Assembly: GCA_964019695.1 (NCBI GenBank)
Contig: OZ026520.1
Location: 91,950,913-92,014,912 of the forward strand
Direction of reading: 5' to 3'
Source of the DNA: Loripinus fragilis
Lineage: Eukaryota > Mollusca > Bivalvia > Lucinida > Lucinidae
Length of the DNA: 64,000 bases
Under the pieces are notes generated by a model. That model ran no database searches and was not told the DNA's origin. It saw only the letters and a list, made by a program, of their open reading frames with translations. Every line of letters begins with the position of its first letter. Position 1 is the stretch's first letter. Both the position numbers and the translations under genes were made by a program. Positions 32,544 to 41,848 of the stretch are shown in pieces.

Positions 32544-32875
32544 AACCCATCGATTCAGGTGAGACTTTCTTTGATATTTCCCTAAATACTGATCAGATTG
32601 GCATGGGGTTGACACAGATACTCCAGAAAAATGAAAGCAACCTATCCATCTTTAGCGACTTTCAGACAAAGATCTGGTTAAAAAGTTATTGACGAGCAAC
32701 CAAATTTTTCGGTTGCTCGTCAATAACTTTTTAACCAGATCTTGGTCCAAAAGTGGCATACAATGGGCATGTTGCTGTATTTTTTCCGAGGTATCTGCTT
32801 CAAACCCCATGCAAATCTGACCAGTATTAACGGAATTATCAAAGAGAGTCTTACCTAAATCGATGGGTTTTTCAA
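32544..32875. mobile_element. Fold-back MITE, AAACCCATCGATT ends
   Basis: TAAACCCATCGATTCAGGTG and ACCTAAATCGATGGGTTT are inverted. The centre AAGATCTGGTTAAAAAGTTA, TTGACGAGCAACC with its exact reverse arm is a perfect hairpin of over 30 bp per arm. Confidence 0.85.
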
Positions 32876-32974
32876 TGGTATCTTCCATTGTTGTTGTTTT
32901 AAAGTCACGTTATTCTCTGATTGTGGCAAATTGATCTCTGGCTACTTTCTCAGTTGTTTTATTTTTTCCTACAG

Positions 32975-33031
32975 AAATGATGGATCCAGAAAACGAGGAA
33001 GAGGGAGAAGAAGGGGAGAAAATAAGGCATG
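32975..33031 (+). CDS. Cav1: Cav1 calcium channel alpha-1, acidic I-II linker exon
   Basis: 57 nt: two bases, 18 codons and one base. Completing the split Glu, it reads EMMDPENEEEGEEGEKIRH. The D-P-E-N-E stretch directly after WITQAE matches the L-type linker following the AID. Nine of 19 residues are acidic, so this is a disordered cytoplasmic segment. Acceptor TTTTTTCCTACAG, donor GTAAGG. Small size makes it easy to miss by gene finders; phase and motif support are strong. Confidence 0.92.
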
Positions 33032-33189
33032 GTAAGGTCCAATAATGAGTTATCCACCCTTAAAGGTTACCAAAGTGTATTCCTATATTGACATAGGGTG
33101 CAAGTCATGCTGTAGGATTGGTTGAAGAAAAAGTTTTACACTTCTGTAAATTCTATGAGCAAGACTCAGAACTTCCTTCGCTCAGTTGG

Positions 33190-33522
33190 TTTCAAAAAAA
33201 TGATCATATGACGTCGCCTCTGGGAGTGAAATAACGCCATGCATTAAATTCGATAAACCACTAGTGGTGTATAGATTTTCGGGAAACTACGGGAAATTAC
33301 GCTTTTAACGTCGCACATATGGCAAAACCCTAACGTTTTTACACCAAAAATATGAATTCAAAATACTTTTAATGTCATATGATAAATAGAATCTAACATT
33401 CAACCTGTAGTATTGAATTTATTAAACTTGTTGCGAAAAAGTATAAAATGCTTGGCTATCTCTTTTCCTCAACTCGTTTAATAAATTCAATAAAACATGA
33501 GCATTCATGTTAGATCCTCAAT
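33190..33522 (+). mobile_element. Family D MITE copy 2 (diverged)
   Basis: ATCATATGACGTCGCCTCTG, CCACTAGTGGTGTATAG, GTCATATGATAAATAGAATC, TCTTTTCCTCAACTCG, AAAACATGAGCATTCATG. The middle is rearranged and one hairpin arm is shortened. Confidence 0.75.
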
Positions 33523-34355
33523 GTACATGATTGAAACATTGAATGACAAAAAAAAGTGAGAATGACCCGGAAATGCCACAATCAGAGACTTCAGACCAAC
33601 CCAAGGCACCATGAAGAAGGGACACAGAACTCAGATAGCCACAAGCAGCAATTACTCTCTTCCTCAGCAAGATTATTTTAAACTAGAAAGGACACCAAGA
33701 ACTATATACACCATAAAAGTTGAGCCATGGTGGGCCCAGCCAATGACAGCTGATTACAGTCATCAGGAGTTTAAGGCCTGATCCACCATTCAAATTAATC
33801 ATGATCAAATTATGTTTTGAAAACAGTGTATATCCAGATCAGCTGGCGTTGTAGAAGCCAGCTGATCAGGATACTCACTGTTTTCCCCTCTGCTTGTAGT
33901 TACATGCTAATAACCACATTTCTGCAAGTTGAATTAATAAAATTGGGGAGGAGTGTAGTATATAAAAATATCCAGGGTTAATACTGCTTTCTCTCGCTGA
34001 AACTCACTACCCCGTTATCACGGTGTATACGCTATCAGTCAGCAAATCATAAGCAACAGTTGACTGTACACCCTAAAATCATTACTGTAGGGTATGGTAA
34101 ACAAGTTGTCAGGCGGTACTCTTCTGATTTGCTGACTGTCCGCTTATACACTGTGGTTATAGTAGTCTAAACCAGATTTCAAAATTGGACTCGCTAAGCA
34201 ACATACCTGCACTGGATAGGCTGACTGGTCTTGCCTATATGAGGCATTGAGCCCTCACAGAACTACCATTTATTTCGATTATTGCATTTACAATTTAGGA
34301 TTCCTGAATTAGAAGATTGAAAAAAGTTAACCAGAGCAACTCCAAACTAATTCCA

Positions 34356-34578
34356 TTAGCTCTTTGCATTCTGGGTAATTTTGCATGCGTTTTTGTCGCC
34401 TGTCGATATTTTTTCAAAGCCAACATTTTCGAAAAATTCTTTCAGGAATACCATCAGAGTGTCAAACATCTTGGATCTAGATCAGGACCGACATTCTGTC
34501 GGTCCTGATCTGGGTCCAAACTGTTTACAAAGGTTATCAGCAGACGACAAAAGTCGCCACTAGCAAGGAAAGTGTTCA
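34356..34578 (+). mobile_element. Family P MITE, full length
   Basis: TTAGCTCTTTGCATTCTGGG, TTCAGGAATACCATCAGAGT, perfect centre GATCAGGACCGACATTC / TGTCGGTCCTGATC, TGTTTACAAAGGTTATCAGC, AGACGAC and a right end CTAGCAAGGAAAGTG. The TTAA borders have degraded. Confidence 0.8.
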
Positions 34579-34856
34579 GCACTAATCTGCACAATTGTAT
34601 TGATTAAATCATTTTTGATCTAAACATTGACCCGCCTGACATTGAAATATAATTTGATCTGACAAAATGACATGCCAAGCAAAAGATATGACGTTATGTG
34701 GGAGTAATGCACATGCAGAGACCTAAGGCTGCAACAGTTAAATTCAATGAAATCTGGACCGAGTCACGAGAAATCCAGTCTCAAAGGTTTGTGACTATGA
34801 TGTAAGACTCAAAACAGTCTACTGAGAGATAGATATTACAGGGAATAAGCTAGGGG

Positions 34857-35195
34857 GTGACTAGGTCGAAATAGTGGCCTTAGGGGTCGAAATTTCTTCG
34901 CCCGAAATGGGACCCAGGGAGAAGTGAGAGTCTCCCTAAAAAAAAAAAATCTTTTTTTTAGGGAGACTCATTTTCATTCTGTCACCACAAAAACGCAACC
35001 TGTGGTGAAAATCTACTACCACTGCATCATATTTCTCCTTCCATTTAATGGCAATAGTATGTGTAATGGCTAAATTTTAATTTGCTTCTAAACTGACAGA
35101 AAATGCCTTAATTTTGCACTATAATTTCTCGCTATCTGTCTTGCACTGCTCCCTAATTTTCCTGGGGGTCACTTCTCCCTACTGTGAGGGCCCAG
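34857..35195. repeat. Fold-back repeat with AGGGAGAAGTGA ends
   Basis: CCCAGGGAGAAGTGAGAGTC and TCACTTCTCCCTACTG are inverted. The inner hairpin GAGTCTCCCTAAAAAAAA / TTTTTTTAGGGAGACTC is perfect. Confidence 0.65.
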
Positions 35196-35414
35196 CTTGA
35201 ACAAGAATTTTGAAACTTGGCAAGAACCAAGTTAAGCAATTATACTATTCAAGAAAAGAGCAACAAAGGTCTGACTGTTGGGAAGTGCAAGCTGGTCGAT
35301 CTGCACCTTTGTTTGCATGCAACAAAGTCACGTTTTCTTGCCCATATGACCCAAGTCATGTGGAATCTAGTCTCTAAGGCAAGACTCAGACCAGACTGCT
35401 TAGCTACACCACAG

Positions 35415-35605
35415 GTTTAGATAAACAAAAAATTTCAGCGTAAAATTGTAAATATTTTCTTACACATACTTTTTAGCATATGTTTTGGGTGCTCAAAAGA
35501 ACCATCTCATTGCGACAGTTCTTTTGAGTACCCACAACATATGTTTTGGTTGAGGAATAAGAAAATTATATTTCTGTTAGGCACTCTAAACTACAGTCCT
35601 GTACA
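35415..35605 (+). mobile_element. MITE, family A, full F copy
   Basis: GGTTTAGATAAACAAAAAAT to GGCACTCTAAACTACAGTCC, as in the copies at 52397 and 61190. Centre AACCATCTCATTGCGACAGTT is imperfect. A further right-hand fragment follows at 35640-35715. Confidence 0.85.
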
Positions 35606-35736
35606 TAGACAACATGTAGCTAGAATTTTGGTGGTTTTAATTTCCCACAATATATCTCACCGAGATGGTTCTTTCAAGTACCCCACAACATTTCTTTTAA
35701 TAAGAAAATAGTGAAAATTAACAATTTGTTTATAGC

Positions 35737-35927
35737 TACAGTAAAACCTGTCTAAAGCGGCCACTCAAAAAGAAGACCAAAAATTGCTTTTCATGACCAA
35801 TTATCGCTTAATGCAGGTCCAAGGGGAGCATTCTGCAATACTTTCGACCTTCATTAAGCTACCATTTGCCTTTAAGACCTTTGTTTTGCCTATTTTTGAG
35901 TGGCTGCTTATGACAGGTTTTACTGTA
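35737..35927. mobile_element. MITE, family T, central hairpin half lost
   Basis: TACAGTAAAACCTGTCTAAA to GACAGGTTTTACTGTA. The left arm of the hairpin is reduced: TGCAGGTCCAAGGGGAGCAT. Confidence 0.85.
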
Positions 35928-36180
35928 CATTTTCATAGCAAGCCTTTAATGAATCTTTGATTTTCCCAACCTTATAAAACCCCATGAACAGCAGAAATAT
36001 GATTGATAGCTGACTAAGCTCCTTTGATCATGAAACATGCCTCAAACAGTGAATCCATTGGTGAAAAGATAGTTGTGATTCATGGCAAGCCACACCTAGT
36101 TCACGCATGTAAGCTTCATTGGCTGTCCAATAAACTCCGGCTTATATTTCGCTGTTTTGTTTTATAATCCAACAAAACCA

Positions 36181-36673
36181 TTAACACATTGTATTTGGGA
36201 AACTCATAAACGATCGAGTACTTTTGCAAATTGTGAAGACCCAGATGAAATGAGAAGCCCCCGTGGTGTAGGGGATAAACCTATGTCTTTTAAACCAGGG
36301 GTCGCAGGTTCAATTCCCGGCTTCTCCCAGTCTGTCGGATGAGACTTTAAGCCATTGCCCTGTCTTCTGAGACGCTTTAAAACCAGAACCACTGCTGGTT
36401 GAGCCTTCTGGCGTTTCTGGACATAGAACCACAAAAAGCATAAACCCACCTGGCCAGTACTGGTACAGCCAAGGAACACGGCCACAAAAACACATATTGC
36501 TGTTTTTCATCAGGGTCTACGCTGTTTGTAAAGGTAAAAAAAGATCCTCAGACAAAAGAATACAATATTTTTTGAAAGTTATAACCGGACATCCCAAGGT
36601 TTTACTGTACATTTTCATAGCAAGTTTATTGTATCAAATTGGAAAGGAAGAATCCATTAATATAAAGGGTTAA
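36181..36673 (+). mobile_element. Family Q MITE copy 2, split by a tRNA-Lys-like SINE
   Basis: TTAACACATTGTATTTGGG, GAGTACTTTTGCAAATTGTG, GACCCAGATGAAATGAG, then the SINE, then TTCATCAGGGTCTACGCTG, TCCTCAGACAAAAGAATACA, AAGAATCC and AAAGGGTTAA (TTAA 36670-36673). Near 36597 it carries a 28 bp stretch copied from 35916-35943. Confidence 0.75.
36253..36512 (+). mobile_element. tRNA-derived SINE of a second type (Lys-like head)
   Basis: The head AAGCCCCCGTGGTGTAGGGG, ATAAACCTATGTC, TTTTAAACCAGGGGTCGCA, GGTTCAATTCCCGGCTTC follows a tRNA layout with a TTT anticodon position, as in tRNA-Lys. It lacks a matching acceptor stem and continues into a long unrelated body ending CAGCCAAGGAACACGGCCAC. So it is a SINE, not a tRNA gene. 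It is inserted in the palindrome of the Q element. Confidence 0.75.
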
Positions 36674-37138
36674 TATATATTAAATATTCTAACACACCTC
36701 GCCTGAAGTGTGATATATCAAACAATAATTCACAGCTAAAGTGTGTGATTGCTGACATCATTTGTTACTGGAGCGTTAGATGGTGTAACGTCGTTTTTAC
36801 GCTTGAAAGACGTCACAAATACATGTAAACGTATGCGACATCTAAATATCGGCGGGAGTTCTTCAGTGCAATGGCGGAAAGTTGGAAAAAGCTGATGACT
36901 TCAAATGTGTTTTTGTCGTTTATTGTGCGTTAGAATCGAGATCGGCTCCAGTGCGTGAATTGTTGAGTAATAATTCACTGTTTGTCGGTCAGTTGTACGA
37001 AGATAAATCACTAGCGCTACATGCTTGTGATTTGATCTTTACAACGGACCTCCAAACAGTGAATTATTAAACAACAATTCACTGCTGGAGCTGATCTATT
37101 TCTTAATTGAATATTAAAAATATGCTTTGTAATTGCAG

Positions 37139-37229
37139 CAAAAATAGCGAGTGAGACAGACTCCTCCGATAAAACCGAGGATGGTGCAGAAATAGACGAA
37201 GTGCAGCAATCATGGTGGCATAGGAAAAG
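37139..37229 (+). CDS. Cav1: Cav1 calcium channel alpha-1, I-II linker exon before IIS1
   Basis: 91 nt: two bases, 29 codons and two bases. It reads AKIASETDSSDKTEDGAE, then IDEVQQSWWHRK, with the last Ser completed by the next exon. The Ser/Thr/Asp/Glu-rich start is a variable cytoplasmic segment; WW followed by basic residues resembles the RWRRWNR region before IIS1 in L-type channels. The phase-2 donor AG|GTGAGA joins T at 46536. The rate of change in this part of the family makes motif support weaker than for the helices, but phase and splice sites fit. Confidence 0.88.
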
Positions 37230-37255
37230 GTGAGAAAATTAGAAAAATGGCGCCA

Positions 37256-37571
37256 AGACACTTGCGGATCCAGAGGGGGGGGATAGGGGGTCCAGACCCC
37301 CCCTGAAAAATCACAAAAATATAGGGTTTCTAAGCAATACTGGTCTGGATTCCCTGAAAATCACTAAGCTACCAAGCCAGCATTCAATGTTGGGCCATCA
37401 CCAGCACACCAGCGAAACGCCATTTAAATGGCGTTTTGCTGGAGGGCTGATTATGGCCCACTTATAGTGGTATTTGGATCCTCCCTTCATCAACTAAAAA
37501 ACAAAACAAACAAAAAATGTCACAGTTGGACCCCCCCCCCCCCCCTGACAAAATTTTCTGGATCCGCGCAT
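37256..37571. mobile_element. MITE with GGATCCAGAGGGGGG ends
   Basis: CTTGCGGATCCAGAGGGGGG and AAATTTTCTGGATCCGCGCA are inverted ends with long G/C runs. The middle has CAATACTGGTC, AAAATCACTAAGCTACCAAG, the palindrome CGCCATTTAAATGGCGTTTTGC and GTATTTGGATCC. Sister copy at 53398-53700. Confidence 0.8.
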
Positions 37572-37597
37572 GCAAGAGTTGAGATTCAGCACCTCAG

Positions 37598-37771
37598 CTA
37601 TTATTCCGTCCCTCTGAAAGAAAATGAAGAAGCCTTAATTTTAAGCATATTATATATATGCTCTCAATTTCAAATAATGGGGTCTATTGCCTTTGGCTTG
37701 TCTTTTCTTGGGTCCATCATGCTTACCATGTTCGTAAGATATCTCAATAAGAGTTACTGCTTTGAAACCAG
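37598..37771 (+). other. Possible cassette exon (174 nt), speculative
   Basis: Between CTCAG and GTAAGA this segment is open, phase-compatible with both neighbouring Cav1 exons (enters and leaves in phase 2) and a multiple of three. It would add 58 residues including the hydrophobic stretch MGSIAFGLSFLGSIMLTMFV. Against it: the acceptor has almost no polypyrimidine tract, a MITE ends about 27 bp upstream, and no such helix is known in the I-II linker of this family. Probably chance. Confidence 0.12.
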
Positions 37772-37899
37772 GTAAGATCATGAGTAGATTATCTAATTAA
37801 TTTTTGAAGGAATTCTGAAAAATATTACTGGAGTTTTACTTCCCTTGTTGGTCCCGTGGGTTGGTCTGCAGTGTGTGATTGCGGCATTTCCTGACCATA

Positions 37900-38092
37900 C
37901 TCACTTTTAGCACAGGCTTGAAAAGTACTTGTTGAATATTCAGTGCCTTCTTGTAAAAGTTTCCAAACTGGTTGACACTCTTTTGATATTCCTGAAAGAA
38001 TTTTTTCTAAAAGGTTGATTTTGAAAAAAATCAGCAGACAACAAGAAAGCATGCACAATTACCCAGCATGCAAAGAGTAAATGCCATGATGA
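37900..38092. mobile_element. Family P MITE, decayed left half
   Basis: TTTCCAAACTGGTTGACACT, TTGATATTCCTGAAAGAAT, AATCAGCAGACAACAAGAAA, GCATGC, AATTACCCAGCATGCAAAGA, GTAAA. The central palindrome is lost. Confidence 0.65.
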
Positions 38093-38269
38093 AATTAAGA
38101 GTGCTTAGTCCAAGGTCTTCTATTCCAAAATGCACAGACATAACAAATGGTCTTATTGAAATGGCTTTCAACAGAAATGAAATACTTTTTTTCTAGCAGA
38201 CAAGAAATTTGAGATAGTTCACCAATTTTGTTTTTTTTTAGTTTAGAGATAAAAGTATGCATAAACTAG

Positions 38270-39445
38270 ACATCGGACAGACGGACAACTGACCGACTTT
38301 GGAACAAAATTAATATACCCTTTTTTTCTAAAGAAAAAAGCAAGTATAAAAATGCATCTTAATATCAAGAAAATATTTTGTTCTAGAGTTACAAGAATCC
38401 AAAATAACTGTTATTTGTATTTTCATTTTTATTTCTATAATCACTTAAATTATCTGGTTACCCTGATAAGGTTTCAAATATAACTCTTTGCCTACTGGGT
38501 AATTATACTCGCTTTTTTCTTTAGAAAAAGGTGTATTAATTTCATACCAAAGTCGGTCTGTCACGGTTCTTGTAAATAAATCTCCTCCTCAACCGTTAGT
38601 GGTAGCAACTTCAAACTGTGTAGTTGAAAAGGTCAAATGATGTAGAGGGTACTGGGCAACATTTCATGTGACCTTGACCAAAGCAAATAATGTATTTTTC
38701 TTGTAAATCTGTCTTCTCCTAAACTGTTAGACGTAGCAACTTCAAACGTTGTAGCTGAATATGTCACATGACGTAGAGAGTACTGGCCATCATTTTGTGT
38801 GACCTTGACACAAGGCCAAAGGTCAAATAATGAATACATTTGTAAATGCATCTCCTCCTAAATCTTTTGACAAAGTAACTTCAAACTCTGTAAGTGCATA
38901 GGTCACATGATGTAGAGGGCACTGGGCAACATTTCATGTGACCTTGACCCAAGGTCAAGGTCAAATAATGTATTCTCTTGTAAATGCATCTTCTCCTTAA
39001 TCCTAGGATGTAGCAACATCAAACTTTGCTGGGGCATAGGTCACATGATGTCGAGGGTACTGAACAACATTTTGTATGACCTTGATGCGCTTGACCTTGT
39101 GGTCAAAAAATGTATTTTCTTGTAAATGCATCTCCATAACCATTGGCCATAGCTACTTCAAACTTTGGAGGTACATAGGTCACATGGTGTAGAGGGCAAT
39201 GCTTTATGTGACCTTGACCTTGGGTCCAGGTAAAATCAAATATTTATATCTTCAACCGTAGGAAATAGCAACATCAAACTCTGCGGATACATAGGTCATA
39301 TGATGTAGAGGACACTGGGCAAGGTTTGGTGTTTGTTCTTGACCTAAGGTCAAGGTCAAAGATGAAATAATGTACTTTCTTGTAAATGCATCTCCTCCTA
39401 AACCGTAGGAGGTAGAAACTTCAAACTTTGCAGATGCTTTGGTTA
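38270..39445 (-). repeat. Inverted AGGTCA-rich array, about 7 units
   Basis: Minus-strand version of 3250-3880. Each unit has TGTAAATGCATCTCCTCCTA, AACCGT, AGCAACTTCAAACTTTG, TAGGTCACATGATGTAGAGG, TACTGGGCAAC, TGTGACCTTGACC and CAAGGTCAAATAATG. It is preceded by CGGACAGACGGACAACTGAC and TCTAAAGAAAAAAG / CTTTTTTCTTTAGAAAAAGG inverted ends near 38325 and 38512, which may mark the parent element's border. Confidence 0.85.
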
Positions 39446-39489
39446 GATAAAAAGCAGGTATTTGCGATTGTGTACCATTGACTGAAATG

Positions 39490-39655
39490 CAGTTTTTATG
39501 CTTTTTTGTCATCTGAATTTTTTTCAAAATCAACTTTTTCGAAAAATTCTTTCAAGAATGCCATCAGAGTCAAACAGTTTATATTCAGATCAGACTCATT
39601 GGTTTGTTTTGCCTGATCTGGGTCCAAACTGTTTGCAAAGATGTTCAGCAATCAG
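39490..39655 (+). mobile_element. Family P MITE, left end missing
   Basis: CTTTTTTGTCATCTGAATTT, TTTCAAGAATGCCATCAGAG, CAGATCAGACTCATTGG, CCTGATCTGGGTCCAAACTG, TTTGCAAAGATGTTCAGC. It joins directly to the AGGTCA array. Confidence 0.65.
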
Positions 39656-39724
39656 CATCACATAGCTTTCTAGATAAATACTTTTTTCGAGATTTTTTTT
39701 AAATACCAGGCCTTTAGTTAAAAG

Positions 39725-39895
39725 TGTGTACCAAAAAATTTAATTTCTTACCGGGTATTTCTAAAGTTGTGGGTACTCAAGAGAACTGTCTCATTGAGAC
39801 TGTTCTTTTGAGCGCCCAAAACATATGTTAAAACTGATAAGTAAGAAAATATTTACAATTTTACGCTAAAAAGTTTGCTTTATCTAAACCTGTGT
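39725..39895 (-). mobile_element. MITE, family A, R copy
   Basis: TAAAGTTGTGGGTACTCAAG, centre AACTGTCTCATTGAGACTGTT, CGCCCAAAACATATG, GTAAGAAAATATTTACAATT, TTACGCTAAAAAG and TTTATCTAAACC. Confidence 0.8.
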
Positions 39896-40341
39896 AATAC
39901 ATCATAAAAGCATATCTTGTGGGTCACTGCATGAGACTCTTCCAGTGAGAATTACAACAAATGTTTTCAGTGAGAATTAGTAAGGAAAATACCAACAACA
40001 AGAAAAATATTAAAAAATGTCTTAATTCCGGCTTTGGTTCTATTGTGGTGCAAGGATCGTTTTCCCCTTCATTGGATTTGTACATTTCTAGAAATGAAAC
40101 TTACTGTTGTGGAAAATTGTTTATATTAGCTGCCAGAAGCATAATAGTGCTTTATTGTCCTCTTGATGATGGAACTAGGAACCAGGCTATGTTAAATGAA
40201 CTGGTAACCAGGCTATCTGGCCCAGCCTTTGTCCATCTTGTGATGCAAGAACTCGGAACCAGTCAATGGTAGAAATTGGCTATAGACTCTGATGGACTAA
40301 GGCAATGGTGGCTTATTCAATATCTTGTAAATCTGCAAACA

Positions 40342-40605
40342 TTTAACTCTTTGTATGCTAGCGGCAAGCTTTTCTGCTGATAGCCTTTGCAAACAGTTTG
40401 GACCCAGATCAGACCCGATTGCTGATCCAGGGGTCACAAGTTCAATCCCAGCCCCGTCCTGTACTTTCATTGAGATTGATCGGAGTACTGGTAAGTCGTT
40501 TTGTCTAGGTTTGCCCAGGAAAAGTGTGGTTAGGTCAACTGACTGTCTCAACATGACCAAAGCTGTTGACTGGGATGTTAAACCACAAAACAAACATACA
40601 TAATT
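40342..40605 (+). mobile_element. Family P MITE fragment followed by a diverged SINE
   Basis: 40342-40418 is a P fragment (TTAACTCTTTGTATGCT, TTTGCAAACAGTTTGGACCC, AGATCAGACCCGA). It is broken by a tRNA-like box B, CAGGGGTCACAAGTTCAATC, then GTACTGGTAAGTCG, GCCCAGGAAAAGTGTGG and a tail GACTGGGATGTTAAACCACA, AAACAAACA. The tail resembles that of the other SINEs (GATGGGACGTAAAG). Confidence 0.6.
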
Positions 40606-40657
40606 AGACACACCTGTGTACCCTACATAGACAGCTCACTCGCAGACTGATCAGAAT

Positions 40658-40865
40658 TCAGTAAAACCTGTGTAAAACAGCCACTCTCAAAAAGACCAAA
40701 AATTGATTTTCAAGACCAATTATCGCTTTATGCAGGTCAAAAGTATTGCAGAATGCTCATCTTGGAGCATTCTGCAATATTTTTGACCTTCATTAAGCTA
40801 CCAATTGATATTAAGATCTTTGTTTTGTCTATTTTTAGTGGCCGTTTTACACAGGTTTTACTGTA
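40658..40865. mobile_element. MITE, family T, complete
   Basis: TTCAGTAAAACCTGTGTAAA to TTACACAGGTTTTACTGTA. Central loop CTCATCTTGGAG. Confidence 0.9.
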
Positions 40866-41387
40866 TCAGCAATGTGCAAACTATCCGAAGACCGTTACTT
40901 TCGCAACATGCCTCATTTATGACAAGGAATTGTGTGTGTAAGCATTTATACGTGTAGCAGGACCATAATTCAATTCTCTGCGAAAGAATCAAATTTACGG
41001 TATCTCCCGAGGCATGTATTTGAAATCAGCAATGCAGATATAACCTTTACCAAGTCCACTGAGGAAGAAAGACAGACTGACATTGGGCATAATTACTTGT
41101 ACTACTGTACTAAGTGTTTGTTTGATAACATCATGCCTCCAGATAAGACGACATAATAAACATTTGAGCTGTGACATGTTATTTCCAACAATGTGACATT
41201 TTGACATGTGTAGACTCAGACGAGCCTCTGCAGCCTCCTTTTAAGCTTAGAAACTCTAAATGGTGTTCAGTCAGTAGCTTAACAATCTTAGAATACTCAA
41301 GCGACTAGCAAAGGCTCTGATTAGACTGCGCGTATGCGCAGGCTGATCTGAGGCTTTGCTGGTCGCACATACCCTCATGCACTGGCT

Positions 41388-41545
41388 CATTTAATTTTCC
41401 TATTTCTCAAACAAAATATATGTTGTTGGCACTCAAAAGAATCCTCTCATTGAGACGGTTCTTTACACCCAAAATACATGTTAACACTGATGGATAAGAA
41501 AAGAATGAAAAAAAGGCTTTCAAAATGTTTGCATATCTGGGGCTA
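41388..41545 (-). mobile_element. MITE, family A, R copy with a deletion after the centre
   Basis: TTATGTTGTTGGCACTCAAA-type left part, AATCCTCTCATTGAGACGGT, then TTCTTTACACCCAAAATACA and GATGGATAAGAAAAGAA. Confidence 0.75.
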
Positions 41546-41848
41546 TGTAACAAAAGTATTTTTGTATATTTTTTTCACGGACCCTAACCATGTTTTTTTC
41601 TGATTGCTGTCAAGTTTTTCCTTTGCAAAATATTAGAGAGCCAGGGCTATTTCACCATTTATCATATGACGTCGCGTCTGGGAGTGATATAATGCCATGC
41701 AATAAAATCGATAAATCACTAGTGGTTTATAGATTTTCGGGAAATGTTATGACATCCATAACAACGTTGCGTACATAATGACATATTTATTTAGGGCAGA
41801 AATGAGATTTTAAAGTAATCTTAATGTCATGTGATAAATAGAATCTAA

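Larger units (their letters stand above)
30320..32974 (+). other. Intron between AID exon and linker exon 2 (2.65 kb)
   Basis: Donor GTATAC, acceptor TTTTTTCCTACAG. Just after the donor, 30350-30440 matches a dispersed repeat also seen near 33560 and 50520 (GGAAATGCCACAATCACA, CCCATGGCACCGTGAGGAAG). It makes an accidental in-frame read-through of about 44 codons past the exon. Nothing recognised in 30441-30504, 31190-31350 and 31706-31985. Confidence 0.85.
33032..37138 (+). other. Intron between linker exons (4.1 kb)
   Basis: Donor GTAAGG, acceptor TTTGTAATTGCAG. Beyond the listed elements, 33540-34350 holds parts of a dispersed repeat (GGAAATGCCACAATCAGAGA, GTTGAGCCATGGTGGGCCC) and the hairpin AGATCAGCTGGC...GCCAGCTGATC near 33836-33870. 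I see nothing in 34580-34850, 35930-36180 or 36674-37138, apart from two small palindromes of GTGAATTRTT type near 36956-36980 and 37058-37086. Confidence 0.85.

Noticed and set aside
36253..36330. Possible tRNA-Lys gene
   Set aside because: Box A, a TTT anticodon position and box B are present, but the acceptor stem does not close and a SINE body follows.
39961..40272. 103-codon plus-strand ORF starting MFSVRISKENTNNKK
   Set aside because: No motif recognised; lies between repeat fragments and could be chance.
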